Below the pieces are notes generated by a model. That model was not told the origin of the DNA and did no database searches. It saw only the letters and a program-made list of their open reading frames with translations. From the NCBI GenBank assembly GCA_045649205.1, contig JAZRPJ010000187.1, positions 1-64,000 on the forward strand: a DNA stretch of 64,000 nt, in the 5' to 3' direction. The DNA comes from Flemingiibacterium sp045649205 (GTDB taxonomy: Bacteria > Bacillota > Clostridia > Oscillospirales > CAG-272). Below, piece after piece: positions 25,843 through 33,480 of the stretch; position 1 is the first letter of the stretch, and each line of letters starts with the position of its first letter. The translations under genes were made by a program, and so were the position numbers.

Positions 25843-26820
25843 TTAATTAATTTCGTTCACTCTGTGGCATGCCACGAAGTGACCTGTCTGTACCTCTTTG
25901 AACTCAGGCATCGCCTCGGCACAAACATCGGTTGCATAGGGACATCTTGTTCTGAAGGGGCAACCCGAGGGTGCATTCAAAGGAGAAGGTATATCACCTT
26001 CAAGCACAATTCTTGTGTTTTCGCGCGCAATCTTCGGGTCCGGAACAGGCACCGCAGAAAGAAGCGATTTTGAGTACGGATGCAAGGGATTGTCATAAAT
26101 CTCCTTGGAATCCGCAAGTTCAACCATTCTGCCCAAATACATTACGGCGATACGGTCGCTTATGTGACGTACAACCAACAAATCGTGTGCAATGAAAAGA
26201 TACGTAAGACCCATCTTGTCCTGCAAGTCTTCAAACATGTTGATAACCTGCGCCTGAATGGATACGTCAAGAGCACTTACAGGCTCGTCACATACAATAA
26301 AGTCGGGATTTACAGCCAGAGAACGCGCAATACCAATTCTCTGCCTCTGACCGCCGGAGAATTCATGGGCATAACGGGAAGCGTGCTCACTGTTAAGACC
26401 AACGTGTCCCATAAGCTCAAGAATTTTTTCCTCTCTCTCCTTTTTGGAAGTGTACATTTTGTGCACATCGAGAGGCTCACCTATAATGTCAGAGACGGTC
26501 ATTCTCGGATTAAGAGACGAATAGGGGTCCTGGAAAACCATTGTTGCATGACGGCGGAAATCCTCTATGCTCTGCTTGGATTTAATTTGCTTTCCGTCAT
26601 AGATAATTTCACCGCTTGTAGGGTTATAAAGGTGGAGAATTGTTCTGCCGACAGTTGTCTTACCGCAGCCCGATTCACCTACGAGACCTAAGGTCTCGCC
26701 CTTTTTAATAGCAAAGGAAACATTGTCAACCGCCTTAAGCTTCTTTGTTTTAAAAAGCCCCGTGTTAACGTCGAAATACTTAGAAAGTCCGTTGACTTCG
26801 ATTAAAGGCTTATTATTCAT
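25843..26820 (-). CDS. oppF: Oligopeptide ABC transporter ATPase OppF
   Basis: A 325-residue ABC ATPase: Walker A GESGCGKTT, signature SGGQRQRIGIA, Walker B IVCDEP, and the C-terminal oligopeptide/dipeptide extension with Cys-rich GCPFRTRCPYATDVCAEAMPEF, which in this family can bind an iron-sulfur cluster. ATG 26820 overlaps the end of oppD by 8 bases; an in-frame upstream ATG at 26838 lies deeper in oppD. Pairs with OppD to power uptake. Confidence 0.94.
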   Translation of the reverse strand: MNNKPLIEVNGLSKYFDVNTGLFKTKKLKAVDNVSFAIKKGETLGLVGESGCGKTTVGRTILHLYNPTSGEIIYDGKQIKSKQSIEDFRRHATMVFQDPYSSLNPRMTVSDIIGEPLDVHKMYTSKKEREEKILELMGHVGLNSEHASRYAHEFSGGQRQRIGIARSLAVNPDFIVCDEPVSALDVSIQAQVINMFEDLQDKMGLTYLFIAHDLLVVRHISDRIAVMYLGRMVELADSKEIYDNPLHPYSKSLLSAVPVPDPKIARENTRIVLEGDIPSPLNAPSGCPFRTRCPYATDVCAEAMPEFKEVQTGHFVACHRVNEIN

Positions 26821-27832
26821 TGTTTTCACCGCCTTCAATTTCCATTAACGCCTCACCGGAAGAAAGTGCACTCTTAGCACACATCCAGCAACGGCTTGTA
26901 TGATTTTCGCCCACCTCAAATTCAGGTGAGGGCTTTGTTATACAAATTTTCATTGCCTCATCGCAACGGGGTGCAAAGGCACAGCCTTGTGGCATGTTAA
27001 GAAGGTCAATGGGCGTGCCTGTAATAGGCTGAAGACGTGTGCCCGCGCTGCTTGTGGAGGGAAGCGAGCGCATAAGACCCTTCGTGTATTCATGCTGAGG
27101 GTTGTAGAAAATTTCGTCTGCGGTGCCTCTTTCGCATATGTTGCCCGCATACATAACGATAACTTCGTCACACATCTGTGCAACAACGCCCAAGTCATGT
27201 GTAATCATGATAATTGCCATGCCAAGTTCTTTCTGGAGAGACTGCATGAGCTCAAGTATCTGCGCCTGGATTGTAACGTCAAGGGCAGTTGTGGGTTCGT
27301 CGGCAATTAATATATCAGGTTCACAGGCAAGTGCCATAGCAATCATAACTCTCTGCCTCATACCGCCGGAGAGCTCAAAGGGGTACTGCTTCATTCTCTT
27401 TTCGGGCTCGTTTACGTTAACGAGCTTAAGCATTTCGATAGCTCTTTCCTTTGCCTGCTTTCTGTTTCTGTCTGTATGAAGAAGAATTGCCTCCATAAGC
27501 TGTGAGCCTATTGTATATGTGGGGTTAAGGCTTGTCATGGGGTCCTGGAAGATTATCGAAACCTTATTTCCGCGGACGGTTTTCATAACCTTTTCGCCGC
27601 TTCCGATAAGCTCCTGCCCGTCAAGAGTGACACTACCGCCTATAATTTTGCCCGCAGGGGCAAGAATCTGCATAATTGAGTAGGCCGTAACGCTCTTACC
27701 TGAGCCCGACTCGCCTACTATACCTAAAACCTTTCCTCTTTCCAATTCAAAGGACACACCGTTAACAGCTTTGACCTCGCCTGCATCGGTAAAGAAGGAG
27801 GTTCTTAAATCTTTAACTTCTAATAGAGCCAT
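26813..27832 (-). CDS. oppD: Oligopeptide ABC transporter ATPase OppD
   Basis: A 339-residue ABC ATPase: Walker A GESGSGKSV, Q-loop region IFQDPMTSLNPTY, signature LSGGMRQRVMIA, Walker B LIADEPTTALD, and a C-terminal GCAFAPRCDEAMKIC motif of the peptide-importer subfamily. A further 50-residue tail follows, including SRCWMCAKS. Overlaps oppF by 8 bases. Confidence 0.94.
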   Translation of the reverse strand: MALLEVKDLRTSFFTDAGEVKAVNGVSFELERGKVLGIVGESGSGKSVTAYSIMQILAPAGKIIGGSVTLDGQELIGSGEKVMKTVRGNKVSIIFQDPMTSLNPTYTIGSQLMEAILLHTDRNRKQAKERAIEMLKLVNVNEPEKRMKQYPFELSGGMRQRVMIAMALACEPDILIADEPTTALDVTIQAQILELMQSLQKELGMAIIMITHDLGVVAQMCDEVIVMYAGNICERGTADEIFYNPQHEYTKGLMRSLPSTSSAGTRLQPITGTPIDLLNMPQGCAFAPRCDEAMKICITKPSPEFEVGENHTSRCWMCAKSALSSGEALMEIEGGENNE

Positions 27833-27877
27833 TTATAAACAATCCTTTCTATATATAAAGGCACGGATTTTTCTTAA

Positions 27878-28936
27878 TTAACCGTTTAACTTGGGGTCAA
27901 ATGCGTCTCTGAGGCCGTCGCCAAGAAGATTGAGCGACAGTACGATAACTGAAATTACAAGCGCAGGGATAACCAGTCTGTGAGGATAGCTTGACATACC
28001 CTTCAACGCTTCGGACGCCAATGAGCCCAAGGATGGCATGGGTGCATTTACACCCAGACCAAGGAAAGAAAGATAGCTTTCCGTGAAAATTGCATTGGGA
28101 ATCTGAAGAGCGGTGGAAATGATAACAACGCTGATGCTGTTGGGGATAAGATGCTTTGTTATAATCCAACTGCCCTTTGCTCCTGTTGCGCGTGCCGCAA
28201 GAACATATTCCTGCTCACGGAGTGAAAGAATCTGACCACGGATAAGACGGGACATGGAAACCCAGTAAAGAACACCGAATACAATGAACAAGCTTATGAT
28301 GTTACTGCCGATTTTTTCAAGAACGGTGCCCGCAATCACGGGTCCTAACGAAACCTTCAATACGGAAGAAAGAAGGATAACCATAAGCATGTCGGGAAGT
28401 GAATAAATAATATCAACAATGCGCATAATTACAAGGTCAACCTTGCCACCGCAGTAGCCGGCAATTGAACCGATTGTCATACCGATCAAAAGCACGATAA
28501 TACTTGCAAAGAAACCAACCGCAAGAGAGATACGTGTGCCGTAAACAACACGGATAAAGTAGTCTCTACCTAAAGCATCGGTACCGAAAAGGTGCGGAAA
28601 CACATCCTCGCCCGCTTCCATCATCTTCAACTCTGTTCTGCCATACTCAAAGGGGGCAAGATTATTGAAGGAAGGGTCAACAGGCTTACCGGGCTGAAGG
28701 CCCAACTGCTGGTCGTAGGAATAGGGCCAGAACATGGGAAGAATAATTGACGCCAGCGCCACTATAACAACAAGCATAAGGCTGATTGATGCAATTTTAT
28801 TTTTCATTAATCTCTTTACGCCATCCTTAAAGAATGTGGAAGAAGGGCGCATTTTTACCAGATATTCTTTATCTGCATCGGAAGCAGGATTAAACATATC
28901 TAAATCGACTTGCATAGAAAAAGGTTTTTTATTCAT
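27878..28936 (-). CDS. oppC: Oligopeptide ABC transporter permease OppC
   Basis: A 352-residue permease. The OppC-type N-terminal cytoplasmic stretch (FKDGVKRLMKNKIASISLMLV) precedes six membrane helices; HLFGTDALGRDYFIRVVYGTRISL is the family block and the EAA coupling loop is RATGAKGSWIITKHLIPNS. The extracellular segment after TM1 is extended. Follows oppB by 12 bases. Confidence 0.93.
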   Translation of the reverse strand: MNKKPFSMQVDLDMFNPASDADKEYLVKMRPSSTFFKDGVKRLMKNKIASISLMLVVIVALASIILPMFWPYSYDQQLGLQPGKPVDPSFNNLAPFEYGRTELKMMEAGEDVFPHLFGTDALGRDYFIRVVYGTRISLAVGFFASIIVLLIGMTIGSIAGYCGGKVDLVIMRIVDIIYSLPDMLMVILLSSVLKVSLGPVIAGTVLEKIGSNIISLFIVFGVLYWVSMSRLIRGQILSLREQEYVLAARATGAKGSWIITKHLIPNSISVVIISTALQIPNAIFTESYLSFLGLGVNAPMPSLGSLASEALKGMSSYPHRLVIPALVISVIVLSLNLLGDGLRDAFDPKLNG

Positions 28937-28948
28937 GTTTCTGCCTCC

Positions 28949-29878
28949 TTACTCAAGTGTAATTCTCGGGTCAATAACCTTATAGAGGATATCGCTCACA
29001 AGATTCATGATAACAATAAGTGCTGCAAGCACGATTGTTGTACCCATAATCATGGGGTAATCGCGGTCAGTAATACTTGACACGAAAGCTCTGCCTATGC
29101 CGGGAACAGCAAAAATCTGTTCAACAACCAGAGAGCCTGTTACGATGTATGCAAGCATGGGACCGAAGTATGTTGCAACGGGGATAAGCGAATTTTTAAG
29201 CGCATGCTTAAAAATCACCTTTGAAGGTGAAACACCCTTTGCTCTTGCTGTACGGATATAGTCCTGTCCCAAAACGTCCAGCATCGAGGAGCGTGTAAGA
29301 CGTGTAATATATGCCATGGGGTACAGTGCAAGAGTTATTATAGGAAGAATAAGACCGCCCTCTGTCGCACCGTTAGCAGGCAGAATGGGGAACTTTACTG
29401 CAAAAACAATGAGCAAAAGTGAGCCCATGATAAAGGAAGGCATTGATACAAATGCCGTGGTAATTACCATAATAACCTTATCGATGAACTTATTTCGCCT
29501 GAGAGCTGCAACCGCACCTAAAACAACGCCTGTTACAAGCGCAATTGATGCAGCGGAAAGACCAAGGGGAACGCTTGTCTTAAATCCGTCAGAAATAACG
29601 TCAATAACGTCTCTGCCTCGGTTTTTAAGAGAAGGACCAAAGTCAAACCTTGTAACGATATCAGAAAGATATGTTGTATACTGCTCAAAGAGCGGCTTGT
29701 CCATACCGTATTTAGCTTCCAATGCCGCCTGAGCTGCAGGCGTGATTGCCTTTTCACCCATGAACGGACCACCGGGTACGGCACGCATTACAAAGAAGGT
29801 AACCGTAATAACAATCCATACGGTCAGGATTGCCAATAACATTCTTTTAAGGATATAAACAAGAGTTTTTGAACTCAA
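28949..29878 (-). CDS. oppB: Oligopeptide ABC transporter permease OppB
   Basis: A permease of 309 residues with six membrane helices. N-terminal YILKRMLLAILTVWIVITVTFF, then RAVPGGPF, and the EAA loop RAKGVSPSKVIFKHALKNSLIP. I start at the TTG at 29878, which has GAGG 8 bases upstream and gives the normal OppB N terminus; longer in-frame starts at 29887 (GTG, overlapping the ribosome site) and 29914 exist. First gene of the oppBCDFA operon. Confidence 0.9.
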   Translation of the reverse strand: MSSKTLVYILKRMLLAILTVWIVITVTFFVMRAVPGGPFMGEKAITPAAQAALEAKYGMDKPLFEQYTTYLSDIVTRFDFGPSLKNRGRDVIDVISDGFKTSVPLGLSAASIALVTGVVLGAVAALRRNKFIDKVIMVITTAFVSMPSFIMGSLLLIVFAVKFPILPANGATEGGLILPIITLALYPMAYITRLTRSSMLDVLGQDYIRTARAKGVSPSKVIFKHALKNSLIPVATYFGPMLAYIVTGSLVVEQIFAVPGIGRAFVSSITDRDYPMIMGTTIVLAALIVIMNLVSDILYKVIDPRITLE

Positions 29879-29919
29879 TTTTGACACCTCACATACTTTT
29901 TCACAATGATACAATCTTA

Positions 29920-29948
29920 ATTATAACAGATTTTTGTTCACAATGCAA
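29920..29948 (-). promoter_or_regulatory. Promoter of the oppBCDFA operon
   Basis: Minus-strand TTGCAT (29943-29948), 17 bases, TATAAT (29920-29925), about 42 bases before the chosen oppB start. Confidence 0.7.
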
Positions 29949-29974
29949 GCACAAATGTTTCTTTGCCAAAAATT

Positions 29975-30005
29975 AAGGACTTTGCCGAGGCAAAGTCCCT
30001 TTTTC
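29975..30005. terminator. Terminator-like hairpin between oppB and the YbaK gene
   Basis: Inverted repeat GGACTTTGCC / GGCAAAGTCC with a tiny loop. It ends the minus-strand ybaK operon; the better T run (CCCTTTTTCTG) is on the plus strand, so orientation is not certain. Confidence 0.7.
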
Positions 30006-30018
30006 TGTTTGTTTACTT

Positions 30019-30495
30019 TTAATCAGCACATACCATTTTGCACACATCCACCCATTTTTCGGGCTTTGCGTATTTTTCGAGCTCTTCTATTGTAAGCTCA
30101 ATTGCGCTGTTGGAGGAGCCTGCTGCGGGGAAGACAGTTTCAAATCTCTTCAGGCTTTCGTCAAGGTAAACCTTAACCCCCTCGTTTACCGCAAAGGGGC
30201 ATACGCCGCCTACTGCGTGGCCTGTAAGAGCGGCAACCACATCATGAGGAAGCATTTTTGCTTTCGTCTGAAATTCCGCTTTAAACTTAGGGTTGTCAAT
30301 TTTAACATCACCTGCGCAAACAATCAGAATGCAGCCCTCGCCCATTGCAAAGGAAAGAGTTTTTGCAATTCTCGCCTCTTCACACCCAAGCGCCTGTGCC
30401 GCTAAGGCAACAGTTGCACTTGAAACTTCAAATTCCAACACTTTATCGGCCATGCCGAATTCATTAAAATATGCTTTTACTTTTTCAATACTCAT
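30019..30495 (-). CDS. YbaK/EbsC-family aminoacyl-tRNA deacylase
   Basis: A 158-residue protein of the YbaK/ProX superfamily that hydrolyses mischarged aminoacyl-tRNA (for example Cys- or Ala-tRNA(Pro)). Blocks: SSATVALAAQALGCEEARIAKTL, GDVKIDNPKFK, and VCPFAVNEGVKVYLDESLKRF. The substrate within the family cannot be told from sequence. Last gene of a three-gene operon with two unknown proteins. Confidence 0.88.
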   Translation of the reverse strand: MSIEKVKAYFNEFGMADKVLEFEVSSATVALAAQALGCEEARIAKTLSFAMGEGCILIVCAGDVKIDNPKFKAEFQTKAKMLPHDVVAALTGHAVGGVCPFAVNEGVKVYLDESLKRFETVFPAAGSSNSAIELTIEELEKYAKPEKWVDVCKMVCAD

Positions 30496-30506
30496 TTTTA
30501 TCTCCT

Positions 30507-31067
30507 TTAATATATGCTTGACGAAAAATAGTGCGAGAACATTTTCTTAAAGTTTGAATACACGGGGTTTGCTTCGTCTCTGAAATCGAGCTGCATTTCC
30601 AGCACCAAGAATGTGTTTTTAAGATAAGTAACATCAAGGCTTTTTCCTTCGATAACATTATCAAGCACCATTTTTCTGCCCTTTGCGGGGTAAATAAAGT
30701 AAAAATCGCCATCAGTGTCAACTATTGCGTACTTCATTCTGCCCACAACCCTTGAGCCCTTAACAGCATAATTGTGGTCCACATCCATTCCGATATTGTC
30801 AACGGTTATTCTTTTTGTTGCAATCTCGCCGTTTTTCAAATCCTTTTTGCATTTAAGCCAGAAGGGTATCATATGGAAGGACTGATAAAGGCTTATGATG
30901 GGTATGGCAACAATCCATATTGCTTTGCCTATTCTTGAAAATTCGCCGTAGTAAACCATGGCTGCCGCCAGTGCAATTACAAGCAGAGTCAACAAAATCA
31001 TTCCTATAAACCAGTACTTTGTAAAAGAGAAATATGTTTTTACTATTTTTTTGTAGTTTTTATTCAT
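30507..31067 (-). CDS. Membrane protein of unknown function (possibly YcxB-like)
   Basis: A 186-residue protein: two adjacent membrane helices (about 17-42 and 50-70) followed by a soluble domain of about 115 residues with DGDFYFIYPAKGRKMVLD. The architecture of a membrane hairpin plus a small beta domain resembles YcxB-like proteins, but I cannot confirm it. ATG 31067 follows AAAGGTG; longer in-frame readings run into the upstream gene. Sits 22 bases after the 156-residue protein and 11 bases before ybaK. Confidence 0.7.
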   Translation of the reverse strand: MNKNYKKIVKTYFSFTKYWFIGMILLTLLVIALAAAMVYYGEFSRIGKAIWIVAIPIISLYQSFHMIPFWLKCKKDLKNGEIATKRITVDNIGMDVDHNYAVKGSRVVGRMKYAIVDTDGDFYFIYPAKGRKMVLDNVIEGKSLDVTYLKNTFLVLEMQLDFRDEANPVYSNFKKMFSHYFSSSIY

Positions 31068-31089
31068 AACTGTCACCTTTCTGTGTTTG

Positions 31090-31560
31090 TTAAAGTGCAT
31101 AGATTTTATCTGTATTCTTATTTTCTGCAAATTCAACAAATGCTTCGTTCAGAGCCTCTTTTGACACTCTCATTCCAAGCTCTGCAAGTTCAAAGTAATC
31201 ATCAAGCCACAGCATAAATGACCACGGGCGTTCATGCTTTTTATCTTCGCCAAGATACATTGCAATATCATACATAAGCTTTGCAATTTCGTAACTTGTT
31301 TTATCACCCGACAGCCAAGAATTGTGTACATACTGCCAGATCAAATCAAATACCACTGCATAATCAATCTCGGCTTCAGCTACATAGTCATTAATAACTG
31401 CTAGTGTTTCATTTCTGTCAGCCGTGCAGAAGGACAAGTCCAGTACAACGTCACTCAGGGGGTTTTCTTTTTCAAGCACATCCGAAATATACTTGTCGTA
31501 GTCATCTGATATTCCCGCAGATAGCATAAGTTTGTGATAATAAGCTTCTTCGCGCGTCAT
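31090..31560 (-). CDS. Hypothetical acidic protein
   Basis: A 156-residue acidic, probably all-helical cytosolic protein starting MTREEAYYHKLML, with Trp/Tyr-rich stretches (FDLIWQYVHNSWLSGD, RPWSFMLWLDDYFELAELG). I do not recognise the family. TTGAGGTGATTTT is a good ribosome site and a TTGACA-N17-TATACT promoter lies directly upstream, so it is expressed as first gene of the operon with the membrane protein and ybaK. Confidence 0.75.
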   Translation of the reverse strand: MTREEAYYHKLMLSAGISDDYDKYISDVLEKENPLSDVVLDLSFCTADRNETLAVINDYVAEAEIDYAVVFDLIWQYVHNSWLSGDKTSYEIAKLMYDIAMYLGEDKKHERPWSFMLWLDDYFELAELGMRVSKEALNEAFVEFAENKNTDKIYAL

Positions 31561-31580
31561 AAAATCACCTCAACAAAACA

Positions 31581-31609
31581 AGTATAAACAAATAAGATGA
31601 TTTTGTCAA
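31581..31609 (-). promoter_or_regulatory. Strong promoter of the unknown-membrane protein-ybaK operon
   Basis: Minus-strand TTGACA (31604-31609), 17 bases, TATACT (31581-31586); transcription should start only about 15 bases ahead of the ATG. Confidence 0.8.
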
Positions 31610-31621
31610 ATAAAGACTATA

Positions 31622-31722
31622 AGAGGGTGGATTTTGGTCCGCGCTCCTGCCAAACAGTCCACCGGACTGTTTGCCTCGCCTGCGGGCGACCGGAGCTGTC
31701 CTCATCTCATCCTCTCATTCCA
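31622..31722. repeat. tRNA-derived palindromic repeat element downstream of tRNA-Tyr
   Basis: About 100 bases of GC-rich noncoding DNA. It begins with AGAGGGTGGATT (31622-31633), an exact 12-base copy of the tRNA-Tyr T-stem/acceptor region at 31772-31783, and ends with CCTCTCATTCCACC, an inverted imperfect copy of the same region. Inside are two perfect hairpins: CAAACAGTCC/GGACTGTTTG (31651-31660, 31664-31673) and TCGCC/GGCGA. No ORF is credible. Confidence 0.6.
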
Positions 31723-31770
31723 CCAAACAAAAAAGCTTGTCGGGATACGACAAGCTTTTTTGTTTGGTGG
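31720..31770 (-). terminator. tRNA-Tyr terminator with 23-bp perfect stem including the encoded CCA end
   Basis: Arms 31720-31742 and 31748-31770 are perfect inverted copies around GGATA. The right arm contains the tRNA-Tyr CCA (31765-31767), discriminator and first two acceptor bases, so the terminator and the mature tRNA 3' end share sequence. Confidence 0.85.
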
Positions 31771-31849
31771 GAGAGGGTGGATTCGGACCACCGAAGTCAG
31801 TGACAACAGATTTACAGTCTGCCCCCTTTGGCCACTCGGGAACTCTCCC
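31765..31849 (-). tRNA. tRNA-Tyr (anticodon GTA)
   Basis: Class II tRNA of 85 bases with encoded CCA. The acceptor arms GGGAGAG/CTCTCCC pair, the D-arm has GAGTGGCCAAAGGGGGC, the anticodon arm is AGACT-GTAAATC-type with anticodon GTA, a long variable arm follows and the T-loop GTCCGAATCC is normal. Lies 47 bases after tRNA-Thr, separated by a hairpin. Confidence 0.96.
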
Positions 31850-31867
31850 ATACTTATTTAGTTAAAT

Positions 31868-31893
31868 ATTCTCGGTACCGAAGTACCGAGAAT
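31868..31893 (-). other. TTCG-loop hairpin between tRNA-Thr and tRNA-Tyr
   Basis: Perfect 11-base arms ATTCTCGGTAC / GTACCGAGAAT closed, on the minus-strand transcript, by UUCG, an exceptionally stable tetraloop. No T run follows, so it is more likely a processing or stability element in the tRNA-Thr-Tyr precursor than a terminator. Confidence 0.65.
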
Positions 31894-31896
31894 AAA

Positions 31897-31972
31897 TGGA
31901 GCTGGTGATGGGACTCGAACCCGCAACCTGCTGATTACAAATCAGCTGCTCTGCCAATTGAGCTACACCAGC
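31897..31972 (-). tRNA. tRNA-Thr (anticodon TGT)
   Basis: A 76-base tRNA with encoded CCA. Acceptor GCTGGTG/CACCAGC, D-arm TAGCTCAATTGGCAGAGCA, anticodon stem GCTGA/TCAGC with loop TTTGTAA (anticodon TGT), T-arm GCGGGTTCGAGTCCCAT. First gene of a tRNA-Thr-tRNA-Tyr transcript with a strong promoter. Confidence 0.97.
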
Positions 31973-31990
31973 ATTTCCAGCGACTTTTAC

Positions 31991-32019
31991 AGTATAGCAC
32001 GTCAAGTTTGTTTTGTCAA
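31991..32019 (-). promoter_or_regulatory. Promoter of the tRNA-Thr-tRNA-Tyr unit
   Basis: Minus-strand TTGACA (32014-32019), 17 bases, TATACT (31991-31996), 18 bases before the tRNA-Thr 5' end. Confidence 0.82.
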
Positions 32020-32081
32020 TAGTTTTTTTCAACTTTTTTAAAACTTTTTTGAAACGCTATATTTTTGCAACAAATTACTTT

Positions 32082-32127
32082 AAATAAAGGGTTATTTACC
32101 GGGTTAAGTAAATAACCCTTTTATTTT
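32082..32127 (-). terminator. Terminator of rpsT
   Basis: Stem AAGGGTTATTTAC / GTAAATAACCCTT with an 8-base loop and flanking A/T runs, just after the rpsT stop on the minus strand. Confidence 0.88.
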
Positions 32128-32133
32128 ATAAGT

Positions 32134-32397
32134 TTATGCTAATGTAGCAAGCTTTGTTGCAAGCTGAGACTTTTTGCGGCTTACTGTATTCTTGTGATAA
32201 ATACCCTTTGCTGCAGCCTGATCAAGCTTCTTTACGCAGTATGCGAATTCGCTTGTAGCAAGAGCCTTATCACCGGATTCTACCGCTGCGTCAAACTTCT
32301 TAAGAGCTGTCTTAATAGCGGACTTTGTCATCTTGTTCTGAAGAGTCTTTGTTTCGATAACGAGAACTCTCTTCTTTGCGGACTTAATGTTAGGCAA
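32134..32397 (-). CDS. rpsT: 30S ribosomal protein S20
   Basis: An 87-residue helical Lys/Ala-rich protein beginning MPNIKSAKKRVLV when read from the TTG at 32397. AGGAGG lies 8 bases upstream of that TTG; a longer ATG/CTG-type reading (to 32415) would include the ribosome site itself. S20 binds the 5' domain and helix 44 of 16S rRNA. Monocistronic, with its own promoter and terminator. Confidence 0.95.
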   Translation of the reverse strand: MPNIKSAKKRVLVIETKTLQNKMTKSAIKTALKKFDAAVESGDKALATSEFAYCVKKLDQAAAKGIYHKNTVSRKKSQLATKLATLA

Positions 32398-32472
32398 AAC
32401 ACTCACCTCCTGCAAGGTTAAATAATAAATTTATCTAAAGGAGAACACGGCTTCTCCAAATAGGCAAGGTGT

Positions 32473-32501
32473 ATTCTAACACACATTTTTTCAAAAAGCA
32501 A
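32473..32501 (-). promoter_or_regulatory. Promoter of rpsT
   Basis: Minus-strand TTGCTT (32496-32501), 17 bases, TAGAAT (32473-32478). The implied leader to rpsT is about 70 bases and contains a GGAGAA...TTCTCC inverted repeat. Confidence 0.65.
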
Positions 32502-32623
32502 GTGTTTTTTTGCGACTTTTTGAAATTTTTCACAAATTAGTTGTAATAAATGTGCCTGTGTGCTAAAATAAGTACAGTTATTACATATTAAAATACATAA
32601 ATTAACGAAAGGCAAGATTTGTT

Positions 32624-33469
32624 ATGAGGTTACCCAAATTCAGACTTTTTGATTACGAAACTCCCGGCCCCGGTGTTGAAAAGGATGCTCCCGAAAAAAC
32701 AGGGTTCGCTCTTTTCTGGGATATTTTCTCCCGCAGAGTGTGGAAAATGATTTCACTTAACGCAATGTATGCGCTGTTTTCCGTGCCGAGTTTCCTTATA
32801 CATTGGTTTATGATTTACTTTACGCTCACGCTTATTACTTCCGAGCAGATAGTCGCCGACGCTACAGGCACAGCTGTTATCCAGATAACATATCTCACAA
32901 CAAGCCTTGCCATTGTGCTTTATGCACTTTTTGGCGGCGGCGCTGTGACAAGCGGCATGACATATGTGCTCCGTCAATACAGAAAGGACACCCATTCATG
33001 GCTCTGGACGGATTTCATTTCAACATACAAGAAGTATTTTGTTAAAAGCACAATTGTTTTTGTAATCGACAGCATCCTTCTTTTCCTTTGCGGCATTAAT
33101 TTTTATTTCTATGGAATGTTCGCAGGCGAAAATATTATAGCCTATCTTCTTCAAGGGTTAATGATAGTTATTTTCCTCATTTTCCTTCTTATGCATTCCT
33201 ACATTTACACCTTGCTTGTATCCTACGAAAAAATGTCAATCCGTGACATTTACAAAAATTCGTTCATTCTCGCTATAGGTAAATTACCCGTAACCTTTTC
33301 TGCTGTTGCCATAAGCTCTCTTATCTGTGCTCTGGTTGCATATCTGTGCTTCGGGCTTATCTATGCAATTATTATAGTAGGCGTAATTCTTTTTGCTTTT
33401 GTATCCTTTGTAAATATGTTCATAACATATCCTACTGTTGAAAAATATCTCGGAAAAAGTAACAGCTAA
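32624..33469 (+). CDS. DUF624 family membrane protein (YesL-like)
   Basis: A 281-residue protein with a 45-residue soluble N terminus and five or six membrane helices. The block SLNAMYALFSVPSFLIHWF and GGGAVTSGMTYVLRQYRKDTHSWLWTDFISTYKKYF are characteristic of DUF624/YesL. Members are often near carbohydrate-use genes in Firmicutes, but the function is unknown. GAAAGG precedes the ATG; the flippase gene follows after 11 bases. Confidence 0.8.
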   Translation: MRLPKFRLFDYETPGPGVEKDAPEKTGFALFWDIFSRRVWKMISLNAMYALFSVPSFLIHWFMIYFTLTLITSEQIVADATGTAVIQITYLTTSLAIVLYALFGGGAVTSGMTYVLRQYRKDTHSWLWTDFISTYKKYFVKSTIVFVIDSILLFLCGINFYFYGMFAGENIIAYLLQGLMIVIFLIFLLMHSYIYTLLVSYEKMSIRDIYKNSFILAIGKLPVTFSAVAISSLICALVAYLCFGLIYAIIIVGVILFAFVSFVNMFITYPTVEKYLGKSNS

Positions 33470-33480
33470 GGAGCAAATCC

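Noticed and set aside
31622..31783. Phage or integrative-element attachment site at tRNA-Tyr
   Set aside because: The 12-base direct repeats are only 150 bases apart and there is no integrase or phage gene; a small repeat element fits better.
31634..31865. Open frames overlapping tRNA-Tyr (for example with GGRGWIRTTEVSDN)
   Set aside because: They read antisense through the tRNA and its terminator; this is a well-known spurious translation of tRNA genes.
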